DNA of 64,000 bases from a virus. The stretch is from the IMG/VR virus record IMGVR_UViG_3300037567_000704, positions 1-64,000 of that record; one strand, 5' to 3'. The notes under the pieces were generated by a model. The model was not told the DNA's origin. It ran no database searches and saw only the letters and a list, made by a program, of their open reading frames with translations. Positions within the stretch are counted from its first letter, which is position 1. Each line of letters begins with the position of its first letter. This document shows positions 16,167 to 24,707 of the stretch, piece after piece. The translations under genes were made by a program, and so were the position numbers.

Positions 16167-16262
16167 ATGGGTCTCTTCAATCTCGGCGGTTATCCATGGT
16201 TTAAGGGCATGGGGCCGTCTGCGTTTGTGATTTGTTATGAGCATGATGAGGAAGGAAAGTGA
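16167..16262 (+). CDS. Possible 31-residue peptide
   Basis: A short frame with an ATG soon after the hairpin, rich in Gly and aromatics (GGYPWFKGMGPSAF). It ends in a TGA that overlaps the GTG start of the next gene, the same coupling used throughout this arm. That coupling is the main reason to list it. Confidence 0.35.
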   Translation: MGLFNLGGYPWFKGMGPSAFVICYEHDEEGK

Positions 16263-16480
16263 CCCAGAGGAAGGAAGATTCGGATATTGATTGGGATTAC
16301 TGGGATGCTCAAATTGAAGGTTTCAAGGAGGCTTTCAAGAAACCCATTTGGAGAGACTATCTTCAGACACAGAAGAGTCTAATGGATGATGTTCATGATT
16401 TCTTCTGGAAAGAGAAAGAAGAAAACAATCAACAATCAATACCATCTGTGAAGCCATCTGTGGCCTTCAAGTCAAGGTAG
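16259..16480 (+). CDS. Small charged protein at the end of the rightward arm
   Basis: 73 residues from a GTG overlapping the preceding stop (GTGA). Acidic and aromatic (DSDIDWDYWDAQIEGFKEAFKK, VHDFFWKEKEENN), probably helical; no family recognised. Its last 17 codons overlap the end of the oppositely transcribed gene, so the two arms meet tail-to-tail here. It may end earlier or be regulatory, but the coding pattern before the overlap looks genuine. Confidence 0.5.
   Translation: MTQRKEDSDIDWDYWDAQIEGFKEAFKKPIWRDYLQTQKSLMDDVHDFFWKEKEENNQQSIPSVKPSVAFKSR
16407..16427 (-). terminator. Pyrimidine/T-rich tract after the virion operon
   Basis: On the minus strand, just after the stop at 16429, comes a run of T and C with TTTT, TT, TTT and TTT clusters. 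Archaeal RNA polymerases terminate at oligo-T tracts, so this could end leftward virion transcription. It lies inside the coding region of the convergent gene. Confidence 0.3.
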
Positions 16481-16758
16481 GATTGCTTGATTAGATTATA
16501 CTGAGTCTTAGCCCCAGCGTCATCCAATTCAAACCTACCATTGAATCCACCAATCGGTGATGAACCGTCGGTATAGGCGTTCACAGAAGCGTAGATTTTA
16601 CCATTGTAATTGATGGGGTAACTTGTCGTCACGACTTCATTCCCATCACTATCTTCAGTTACTTCTCTTTCTTTGTTCACTCTTGCATCTCGGACGATGC
16701 AGTGCGCGTATTCACAAGTTATTCCATAATGCGTTTCATATTCTATTCTCAATGCCAT
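16429..16758 (-). CDS. Last gene of the virion arm, putative tail-associated protein
   Basis: 109 residues from the ATG at 16758, which follows GGTGATT, a good ribosome-binding site; a GTG at 16767 is the alternative. The sequence is beta-rich (LRIEYETHYGITCEYAHCIV, NYNGKIYASVNAYTDG) and ends in a helical Asp-rich tail. No family recognised. Its position after fibre and methyltransferase-like genes suggests a small tail or accessory protein. Its 3' end overlaps the convergent gene by 52 bp. Confidence 0.6.
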   Translation of the reverse strand: MALRIEYETHYGITCEYAHCIVRDARVNKEREVTEDSDGNEVVTTSYPINYNGKIYASVNAYTDGSSPIGGFNGRFELDDAGAKTQYNLIKQSYLDLKATDGFTDGIDC

Positions 16759-16759
16759 T

Positions 16760-17314
16760 TCAATCACCCCAAAACCCGATGTTATCAGTATATTGGGAGT
16801 ATCGCTCAGTCATAAGTGTTCTGTATTCGGAGTAAGTCATCGAGTTATCAACCAACCAAGAGTCACCCCATACAGTATCAAATGAACTCTCTTCAGGTGG
16901 TGTCCATGTTTCAAAATCTGCTACCACCACCGAGAAGGTATCATCCTTAGCACAATCTTCCCACACCAAGTCCACCACATCCTGAGCCACTTCTATGATG
17001 GTCACAGATGTGACTGCCTCATTGTCTATCAATGGCTGATGACACATACCTAGACCAAGCCCACCTATCAGGACATCTCCTGTTGCATTATTCCATAGCC
17101 ACTGATGTTCTACATATTCTGCATCAGAGTTCTGCATGATGGGCATGAGACAATTTTCTTTGAGTAGGACTGTCCACGAATCAAATGATTCATTCGCACA
17201 CTTAGACATACTGAGATACAGTTGCCAATCTTTCTCTGTGGTTTCATCTGTATAGATGGCGATTTCATAATCACCGGAAGTCCCTTCGGGGATATCAACT
17301 TCTATTCTTGTCAT
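16760..17314 (-). CDS. Rossmann-fold, methyltransferase/spermidine-synthase-like protein
   Basis: 184 residues. After a short beta-rich N-terminus comes a nucleotide-binding pattern: VLIGGLGLGM (glycine-rich loop), TSVTIIEVAQDVVDLV (acidic end of strand 2, expected to bind ribose or an amine) and FSVVVADFETW (motif III/IV region). This order is that of class I SAM-dependent methyltransferases and polyamine synthases. Proteins of this type occur among fibre genes of marine phages and may modify virion or host-surface components. Substrate unknown. Placed at the distal end of the fibre cluster. Confidence 0.65.
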   Translation of the reverse strand: MTRIEVDIPEGTSGDYEIAIYTDETTEKDWQLYLSMSKCANESFDSWTVLLKENCLMPIMQNSDAEYVEHQWLWNNATGDVLIGGLGLGMCHQPLIDNEAVTSVTIIEVAQDVVDLVWEDCAKDDTFSVVVADFETWTPPEESSFDTVWGDSWLVDNSMTYSEYRTLMTERYSQYTDNIGFWGD

Positions 17315-17315
17315 A

Positions 17316-17876
17316 TCAACTACCTATGAAATTGTAAGTCAGAACGCAATTGGTTGCGTCTGTATCGCCAGTGGAGTTGGTCGCTGTGGCCCTGAGAGTC
17401 ACTACTATTGAGTCTCCAGCCGATGGGTATGTCTGTCCACCTCGACCCCCTCCAAATGATATTTTGAGGATTTCACCTACACCACTAGATGTGCAATCTT
17501 GCGCGGTTGATGCCGTACCTTCAACAGTAGCAGTGCCACTGCTAAGACTTGAGGATGTTAGTGATAAATCCCAAAGAAAACTCGTCGCACCTGTCGCCCT
17601 GATATAACCTAAGAACTTATTGTTTGAGTTTGAAGAACAGCCGTCAAAAGCATCAAACTCGGCTACATTCATGCTATGTGTTATGGCATTACTGGAAAAT
17701 TGTATCGGGCCAACATTCATCGACCCGAAACCGCAAGAGGTAGCATCTACCACGGTGAATGACTCATCATAGTTTCCTGAAGAGCCGGTGGCAATTGAGA
17801 CATCCGTTGGTGCAGTTGCAGGAGCAGCCTGATTTCCTTGTTGAGCCACAACTCCGGCTGTGCCTATGAAACTCAT
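17316..17876 (-). CDS. Putative fibre-tip or virion surface protein
   Basis: 186 residues from an ATG overlapping the stop of the YadA-like fibre gene (ATGA). Rich in Ser/Thr/Gly/Ala with spaced cysteines (SCGF, DGCSSN, QDCTSSG, TNCVL), predicted beta-sandwich; SFGGGRGGQTYPSAGDSIVVTLRA looks like the end of an Ig- or lectin-like fold. Four cysteines may form disulfides, as in extracellular proteins. Its close coupling to the large fibre gene suggests a tip, adhesin or fibre chaperone. Confidence 0.55.
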   Translation of the reverse strand: MSFIGTAGVVAQQGNQAAPATAPTDVSIATGSSGNYDESFTVVDATSCGFGSMNVGPIQFSSNAITHSMNVAEFDAFDGCSSNSNNKFLGYIRATGATSFLWDLSLTSSSLSSGTATVEGTASTAQDCTSSGVGEILKISFGGGRGGQTYPSAGDSIVVTLRATATNSTGDTDATNCVLTYNFIGS

Positions 17877-20800
17877 GCGCCTACCTGCACCCAATTATCT
17901 GTTGAAACGCAGACATAACTTGTAGCATCATGGTCTGCTACTGCTGCATTAGCGGCCCAACCTGACACTATTGCTTCTCCACTACTGAATGCAACAGTAG
18001 CACTAGAGCCGGTGTTGTTGAAGATAGTAAAATGAGCCCCTGCTACTGTGTTTGCTGGAAGAGTTAGCGTTCCGGATGTCCAATATACATAGGAGCCGCT
18101 TTGAGCCTGTGTGAGAACCGTGTTACCTGCTACTGCTACAACATCTGCTAATTGGTTAAGCGACACATTGCCATTTGAGTCACCTGTAATCCACACAGGG
18201 GAGCCATCACCCGAAGAAATTGAGAGTTGGTCATTGGCTGTTGCGCTTGCCGCATCTGCTCCGCCAATCATAACATTGTTTGAACCGGAAGTGATATTGT
18301 CGCCAGCACCGAATCCAATACCGAGGTTGTAGGAACCCGTATTAACAGCAGCAAGTGAGTTATTACCAAGTGATGAATTGTATTCTCCTGTTGAAGTCAC
18401 TTTGAGTGCGTTGTAGCCAATGGCTGTGTTCTTGCCTCCCGTCACGGTTCCCGTTGCACCATAGAGTGCATTTCCTCCTATTGCTGTATTCTGATATTGG
18501 GTCGTAGCATAATACCCCGCTTGATAACCTATGAATGTGCTATATCCGGCAGTAGTAGTGGCTGAACCAGCCTCATGTCCAATGGCGACATTCTTATCCC
18601 CACTCGTCAAAACATCGAGTGAGTAGTTTCCAATTGCTATGTTCTTCTCGCCACCATTAACAGCACCACCGAGGGCATCGTAACCGATGGCGATGTTGTC
18701 GCTGTCCGTTGTAGCGGCATCGAGAGCAAGACTTCCGATTGCGATATTCCTTGTGCCTGATGTTATATTCAGGGCGGCATCATTACCTATTCCTATGTTA
18801 TCGCTGGCAGTTGAATCCTGTAATGCATAATTTCCGATGGCTACATTTCGCGCTCCACCAACACCATAAGTGAGTGCAAGATTACCAATGGCTACATTCT
18901 CATCGCCTGTGTTGTTGCCACCTGCTGATTTCCCCACGAACACATTGTCGTTGCTTGAACCTGTTGTCCCTCTCTTACCGGCATTCGTCCCTACGAATGT
19001 ATTGTTGCCTCCGGTATTGAATCTCCCTGCGTTATCTCCAACATGGACGTTACTACTACCTGTGGTCAATACATCCCCCGTTTCTCTACCTATCAGCACA
19101 TTGTTACTACCCGAAGTAAGTGAATCCGCAACATCATACCCTATTGCGATGTTGTAATCTCCACTTTCAATACTCTCTAATGCATCTTTTCCAAGACCGA
19201 TGTTTCCTGTCGCAGTTGATAGAGTGCCTGTTGTCGGTGCTGAACCATCGCTATCTGTCTGAAGTAAGAACCCATCAACCCAATTAGTAGCATCCATCAT
19301 CACATCCGTCAAACCACCAATGACAGAAGCACCACCAACAGCAGAACCCGCTACTGTTAGAGAACCGGGGATATTGACGACACCTGCGCTTGTTCCTGTA
19401 AGCCATGAAACCCCGCCATCTCCTGACGAGATGAGTAATTGACTATCGCCTGTCGCACTTGCAGCATCACCGCCACCGATAATCACATTGAAATCGCCGG
19501 TAGTGATATTGTCGCCGGATTGATACCCTACGGTGATATTCTTATGCGCCGCCCCACCGAGGTTATAGCCCGCCTTGTAGCCTAATCCGATGTTGTAATC
19601 GCCCGATAATGAACCATTCTGCATGGCCCATGAGCCTATTGCTACATTGTGGTCGCCAGTGTTATCTGCATTCATCATCGCCCCATAACCAATCGCTACT
19701 GAATAGACGTGATTACCAAAAGCACCAGCATTATAGCCGAAGAATGAGTTTCCATAACCTGATGATAATTGACTCCCTGCTCCGTGACCTACTATAGTGT
19801 TGTAAGCACCACCGGCTATGGCATCACCAGCATAGTTTCCAATGACTACACAGTTAATGGCACCATTAGCAGCGCCCATAGCATCGTAGCCGATGGCGAT
19901 GTTATCTGATTCGGTGTCTGCGGCATCATAGGCTGTCTTTCCAATAGCGATATTCCGAGTACCTGTGGTGATTGCATACCCCGAACCTGCACCTATGGCG
20001 ATATTGGCTTCTCCTGTTGAAACATTTTTCATGGTGTTAGTACCCATCGCTATATTGTCCCAACCTTGATTGCCCGCACCTGTTGCCGCAGCACCTTCCA
20101 TCGTACTATAACCAATGGCTATGCTACCATAACCATCCACTCCATACTTACCGGCGGCAAACCCAACAGCGACACCACCGGCAGCACCGGTTGTTACCCC
20201 CCCACCTGCTTGCTTGCCAATGAAAACTCCATTATTCATCCTAGAGTTTTGTCCTGCATCATATCCTATTGCTACAATACCAGTTTGAGTGTTTATTGCG
20301 CTACCGGCTCTTCCGCCGATTACAACACTATCCTCACCAGTGGTTATTGAATCTCCAGCAGTCCAACCTATTGCGACATTGTAGTTTCCTTCCGTCATCG
20401 CCTTACCCGCATCTTTTCCTATTGCGACATTGTAGGTTCCTTCAGTTAATGCCGCAAAAGCATCTTTACCCATTCCCACATTCCCTGTTGCTGATGATAG
20501 GGTCCCTGTTGGTGGCGCGGCTCCATCAGGTGATATGAGAATGCTGTCTGTAAAATTAGTGATGTTGCTGATTACATCTGTTAATCCATTGAGAGCAGAA
20601 GCACCGCCAACTGCTGAACCAGCGACGGTTAGAGAACCGGGGATATTGACTACACCTGCTTCTGTCCCTGTAATCCATGTAGTACCACCATCACCATCTG
20701 AAATTGATAATTGGCTATCTCCTGTTGCGCTTGATACATCAGCCGCGCCTATGACGACATTGTTTGAGCCCGTAGTGATGTTATTTGCAGCATCGTGTCC

Positions 20801-22324
20801 TATGCCGATATTGGCTGAACCTGTTGTAATTACGTCTAAAGAACCATATCCCATAGCAGTATTATTATCACCTGTGAAATTAGTGGTACCAAACATAGAA
20901 CCATAACCAAGCCCTGTATTCTTTTCACCACCTCTTGAATAATAACCCGCATACGCACCAAAGTAAGCATTGTAACCTGTTTCCTGTTCCAAATACATCG
21001 CTTGATTACCAACGGCTGTGTTTCTCCCACCGATGGTTTGAGACAGACCTGCCCCACTTCCAATAAGGACATTGTAAGAGCATCTTAATGTTCCACTACT
21101 CCAAGTGGACATGGTTTTACCTGCCTCGTGACCTATCACCACATTGTATGCACCATTTGTAAGTGCTGCACCTGCTTCATTACCGATGTAAACTGAGTTA
21201 GCAATGTCACTTGAACCTGTTATCAATGAACCTGCGGCGTTGTATCCTATTGCTATCAGATTATCAGCAGTTGTTACTGCATCTGCGGCATAGTTACCAA
21301 TCGCTATCGTTTTTTCTGCACCTGCAACAGCGCCACCGAGAGCAGAAATACCTATTGCGATGTTATCGTTTTCCGCATCGAATCCATCTGCGGCATTTTT
21401 CCCGATGGCGATATTCCTAGCCCCGCTTGTTAGCATTCCCAATGTGTAATTTCCTATACCAAGATTGTCTGCTCCGCTAACAGCACCATTTGTGTTAGTG
21501 CCATCACCATACATTGACTGATAACCGATACCCAAGTTGTCGCTGTGTGCTGTACCCATCCTGATTGCCTGATAACCTATCGCTATGTTTCTTGAGCCGG
21601 TAGTTTGCACCAGTAGTGTTTGTGTGCCTACGCCTATGTTGTAAGTCCCACTTGTTAGATTCTGTAATGCAGAAGCCCCCATTCCTATATTGGAAGAGCC
21701 CGTTACAGCCGAACTCAACGAACTATTTCCCACCGCTATGTTTGAACCACCATCTCCCGAATTGAATAATGCTCTATAACCAACTGCGACATTGTTTGCG
21801 CCGGTATTCGATTGTTGTGCTTGATAACCAATGGCTGTGTTGTAACCTCCGTCAGTCACAGCACTACCCGCCTCCATTCCGATGAATGTATTGGCATTAC
21901 TATCTACTATTGCATCACCCGCCTTGCTACCGATAACAGTGTTTTTAGTTCCCGAAGTCAATGCCGTGAATACATCCTTCCCCATTCCTATGTTATCACT
22001 TGCACTGCTAAGATTCCCATGTGGGGGAGCAGCCCCATCGGGGGATATGAGAATACTGTCTGTAAAATTAGTGATGTTGCTGATTACATCTGTTAATCCA
22101 TCAAGGTCAGAAGCACCACCAGCAGCATTAACAGCGCTCGCTGTGGTAATTTGAATATCCGTTCCGTTATCATCTGTGAAGTATAGCAGACCGTCTCCGG
22201 TATCTTTCACCCAAAGTTGGCTGTAACCTGCTGCATCGCTTTCTGCGTTCGCTTGCTCTTTCAACGATATTGTTCCGCTCGCAACGGTTAATCCTTTCTT
22301 TATTACAAAATTCTTTTCTGCCAT
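17873..22324 (-). CDS. Large tail-fibre protein with YadA-like beta-roll head repeats
   Basis: 1,483 residues. The N-terminus MAEKNFVIKKGLTV is shared with the fibre at 24708-26543. Most of the protein is 14-residue-type repeats with NxAIGxxAG (for example NVAIGYQA, NTAIGYNAL, NIGIGNDA), the Hep/Hag repeats of YadA-type trimeric adhesin heads. Three long beta-roll blocks each end in a cap (SATGDSQLSISDGDGG...WITG..AGVVNIPGSLTVAGSAVGGAS) and a restart (GLTDVISN...). The C-terminus is a small beta domain ending NWVQVGA. The protein probably forms a trimeric receptor-binding fibre. The ATG is preceded by GGTGAT. Confidence 0.88.
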   Translation of the reverse strand: MAEKNFVIKKGLTVASGTISLKEQANAESDAAGYSQLWVKDTGDGLLYFTDDNGTDIQITTASAVNAAGGASDLDGLTDVISNITNFTDSILISPDGAAPPHGNLSSASDNIGMGKDVFTALTSGTKNTVIGSKAGDAIVDSNANTFIGMEAGSAVTDGGYNTAIGYQAQQSNTGANNVAVGYRALFNSGDGGSNIAVGNSSLSSAVTGSSNIGMGASALQNLTSGTYNIGVGTQTLLVQTTGSRNIAIGYQAIRMGTAHSDNLGIGYQSMYGDGTNTNGAVSGADNLGIGNYTLGMLTSGARNIAIGKNAADGFDAENDNIAIGISALGGAVAGAEKTIAIGNYAADAVTTADNLIAIGYNAAGSLITGSSDIANSVYIGNEAGAALTNGAYNVVIGHEAGKTMSTWSSGTLRCSYNVLIGSGAGLSQTIGGRNTAVGNQAMYLEQETGYNAYFGAYAGYYSRGGEKNTGLGYGSMFGTTNFTGDNNTAMGYGSLDVITTGSANIGIGHDAANNITTGSNNVVIGAADVSSATGDSQLSISDGDGGTTWITGTEAGVVNIPGSLTVAGSAVGGASALNGLTDVISNITNFTDSILISPDGAAPPTGTLSSATGNVGMGKDAFAALTEGTYNVAIGKDAGKAMTEGNYNVAIGWTAGDSITTGEDSVVIGGRAGSAINTQTGIVAIGYDAGQNSRMNNGVFIGKQAGGGVTTGAAGGVAVGFAAGKYGVDGYGSIAIGYSTMEGAAATGAGNQGWDNIAMGTNTMKNVSTGEANIAIGAGSGYAITTGTRNIAIGKTAYDAADTESDNIAIGYDAMGAANGAINCVVIGNYAGDAIAGGAYNTIVGHGAGSQLSSGYGNSFFGYNAGAFGNHVYSVAIGYGAMMNADNTGDHNVAIGSWAMQNGSLSGDYNIGLGYKAGYNLGGAAHKNITVGYQSGDNITTGDFNVIIGGGDAASATGDSQLLISSGDGGVSWLTGTSAGVVNIPGSLTVAGSAVGGASVIGGLTDVMMDATNWVDGFLLQTDSDGSAPTTGTLSTATGNIGLGKDALESIESGDYNIAIGYDVADSLTSGSNNVLIGRETGDVLTTGSSNVHVGDNAGRFNTGGNNTFVGTNAGKRGTTGSSNDNVFVGKSAGGNNTGDENVAIGNLALTYGVGGARNVAIGNYALQDSTASDNIGIGNDAALNITSGTRNIAIGSLALDAATTDSDNIAIGYDALGGAVNGGEKNIAIGNYSLDVLTSGDKNVAIGHEAGSATTTAGYSTFIGYQAGYYATTQYQNTAIGGNALYGATGTVTGGKNTAIGYNALKVTSTGEYNSSLGNNSLAAVNTGSYNLGIGFGAGDNITSGSNNVMIGGADAASATANDQLSISSGDGSPVWITGDSNGNVSLNQLADVVAVAGNTVLTQAQSGSYVYWTSGTLTLPANTVAGAHFTIFNNTGSSATVAFSSGEAIVSGWAANAAVADHDATSYVCVSTDNWVQVGA
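20544..20589 (-). repeat. 46-bp exact intragenic repeat, copy A
   Basis: Identical to 22056-22101 and embedded in a longer near-identical block that encodes the inter-head restart segment of the fibre. A weaker third copy of the neighbouring cap segment is near 19310-19420. Confidence 0.9.
22056..22101 (-). repeat. 46-bp exact intragenic repeat, copy B
   Basis: Identical to 20544-20589. DNA identity over 46 bp, beyond what protein constraint needs, suggests recent duplication or gene conversion of a fibre module. Confidence 0.9.
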
Positions 22325-22349
22325 TCAATCACCATGATTTCACTATCCA

Positions 22350-24692
22350 TCATTGCTTCGCTAAGTGAGTTGCTACTACATCATATGTGAGTGCGGAAAT
22401 AGTGCCACCACTTATGTTTGTGAAAATTAGGTTGATGTTAGTGCCGTCCACAGTAGTGCTGAGATTACCCAATGCAGTATCTGAACTGATGTAAGCGTAT
22501 GTCGTCATGTCAATACTCGCGGCAGCGTTTTCAGCATTTGAGGCGTGTCCTCCCCATGTTACCAATACCTCGAACGCATCAACATCTGTGCCATCAGTGA
22601 CCTGTCCTACATATTTCACAGTTCGATATGTAGCCCAAGCGAATTGTGCGAGTTCTTGTGTTCCAGCATTGGCCACGCTACTTGCGGTTCCAGTAGAAGT
22701 ATCTAAGACAGCAATTGCATCTACACTCAGAGTGCCACCCTTCAATTCACCTGCTGCTGTGAGATTACGGAAAGATGCTATATCCTTGTTTGAGTCAACT
22801 ACCACTGCCCTGCTTGCTGTTACAGTCCCACCTGCTGTGGTGATGCCATCGAGGACACCCAACTCAGCAGTTACGAGAGTTGTTGAGTCAAGAGTGAGAG
22901 AGGTATCTCCGGTAATCGTGCCCGAAACCGCCAGACTGGTTCCAACAATAGCACCGCCAGTCAGAGTGCCAGATGTGGAAATGGTCCCTGAGCCTACATC
23001 TATTGAAGTGAAACCTGATGTAATCGAGCCAGCATTAAGAGCGCCTACTGTGACAAGAGAACTCGCTGTCGTGCCATACCAAGTGGTCGAGGTCAGTTTT
23101 GTGGTTCCACCGAAACTGAGATGGCCACTGGTGATATCCAAATCGTTCGAGAACGTCCAACCGTTACTGGTGTCGTATTGAAGACTGTGCAACGATGTTC
23201 CGGGAACATAGATACCTGAAGTATCAGCAGTGGCTTCAGTAGTATTTGCAGAGGAATGCTGCATGGTAGCGCCAGAGCCTACCGTGCCTGAAGTGCCGTG
23301 TGAATCCACTACAAATGTGTTAGTCGCCACACTGCTTACCGCATACACGCCGTCTGCAATACTGTTACCCATGTTTGAGACATAGACGTATTCACCGTTA
23401 CTGAAACCATGAGAGGTTGATGTAACGGTGACCACAGCGCTGGCTCTGGCATACGTGGCATCTTCCATTCCACCAGCGACACCAAGCACTATCGTCTTAT
23501 CCTCAGCAACTATTGCTGTGCTGTTAATTACTGTCTGGTCTCCGCTTATAGTGAGATTTCCTGTTATCGTCACATTGTCTTGGAAAGTGACTTCCGAAGT
23601 GCCATGACCGATTGTAATCGCAACGCCGCTATTCGCAGTTCCTATCGAGACGCTGGTTGCTGAGTCGAGAGTCAGTGCCCCGGATGCATCCAAGTCAAAT
23701 GTTGAGGCATCGAAATCAACAGCCACATCTGCATCGCCACCGATTGTGATAGAACCACCATCAAGCGTAAGTGCCCCTGCTGCGTCTAGGTCTATTGTCC
23801 CATCAGCAGTGATTGAGATGAGTCCATTGCCATCGCCAGAATTAGATGCGTTAATGGTCATCGTTTTGTTACTGGCATTGGCAGCAGTCATCGTGAGGTT
23901 GGTTGTGTCAGTTGAGTCCATTGTTAGGGTAGCCCCGTTCAAATCGAGATTACCTGCCGCATTGATACTCAACAATCCTGCGTTGTTTGTGGAGATATAC
24001 TCACCACCTCCTACATCATAGAAATGTAGTTTCGCACTCTGACCTATCAAACCAAGAGTTGTTGCAGAAGAATCCCAATGGAGATAATTACCAGAATTAG
24101 CACTGTAAGCCCTCAAATCTGCTACAGCGCCGCTATTGACCCCTCCTCGTCCAATCGCTAAACCTGTAGCCGCGCCGTAGGTTAAATCCAAATCACCCTC
24201 CATAGCAGTAGTCCCAGTCCATACACCAACTTGGTCTGCTGCTGGTGTCCCAGTAATTCCGACACTACCAGAGCCAGAAGTGGATGTGATGAGCAAGTCA
24301 GTCCTTCCAGACCCTGCATTTGTAGAGGACGCAAGAGTGATACCGCTACCCGCTAAGAAGCCGAAGCCATCATCTCTACCGGGGCCGTATTGTGTAGAGA
24401 ACACCAATGTCGCTCCGCCACTTGATGCGGTTTTGGGAAACCTGCTAACTTCTATTGATGGTACTCCTGAACTGTAACTCACCACATAGGTTTCTGGATG
24501 CAAATGAGCAGAAGTAACTAACATGCCTACCGCAATAGCAGCATTAGCAGAATCTAGCGTGACTGTAAAGTCAGATATGGAAGTAGTGCAATCAGCGATA
24601 GACAAAGCGACTCCGTCTGAGCCACCCCCAAGATGCAAGTGCTGTAAGTTTCCACCGATTTTTGTGCCATCAGAGTATGCAGGTGCTGCCAT
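22350..24692 (-). CDS. Tail-fibre / baseplate-wedge-associated protein
   Basis: 780 residues after a strong GGAGGTGAT. Low-complexity beta-rich repeats (GNLDLNGATLTMDSTDTTNL, GTIDLDAAGALTLDGGSI) lead to the block VTITGNLTISGDQTVINST, TIVLGVAGG, a motif common in fibres of marine T4-like and other ocean phages. A small barrel-like insert (VTSTSHGFSNGEYVYVSN) and a C-terminal domain with VGQVTDGTDVDAFEVLVTW follow. It likely forms a trimeric fibre shaft and acts with the fibres on either side. The exact attachment site is unknown. Confidence 0.75.
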   Translation of the reverse strand: MAAPAYSDGTKIGGNLQHLHLGGGSDGVALSIADCTTSISDFTVTLDSANAAIAVGMLVTSAHLHPETYVVSYSSGVPSIEVSRFPKTASSGGATLVFSTQYGPGRDDGFGFLAGSGITLASSTNAGSGRTDLLITSTSGSGSVGITGTPAADQVGVWTGTTAMEGDLDLTYGAATGLAIGRGGVNSGAVADLRAYSANSGNYLHWDSSATTLGLIGQSAKLHFYDVGGGEYISTNNAGLLSINAAGNLDLNGATLTMDSTDTTNLTMTAANASNKTMTINASNSGDGNGLISITADGTIDLDAAGALTLDGGSITIGGDADVAVDFDASTFDLDASGALTLDSATSVSIGTANSGVAITIGHGTSEVTFQDNVTITGNLTISGDQTVINSTAIVAEDKTIVLGVAGGMEDATYARASAVVTVTSTSHGFSNGEYVYVSNMGNSIADGVYAVSSVATNTFVVDSHGTSGTVGSGATMQHSSANTTEATADTSGIYVPGTSLHSLQYDTSNGWTFSNDLDITSGHLSFGGTTKLTSTTWYGTTASSLVTVGALNAGSITSGFTSIDVGSGTISTSGTLTGGAIVGTSLAVSGTITGDTSLTLDSTTLVTAELGVLDGITTAGGTVTASRAVVVDSNKDIASFRNLTAAGELKGGTLSVDAIAVLDTSTGTASSVANAGTQELAQFAWATYRTVKYVGQVTDGTDVDAFEVLVTWGGHASNAENAAASIDMTTYAYISSDTALGNLSTTVDGTNINLIFTNISGGTISALTYDVVATHLAKQ

Positions 24693-24707
24693 TCTTCATC
24701 ACCTCCA

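Noticed and set aside
17873-22324. Regularly spaced repeats resembling a CRISPR array
   Set aside because: The periodicity is in-frame coding for beta-roll repeats of a fibre, with variable spacing and no conserved direct repeat.
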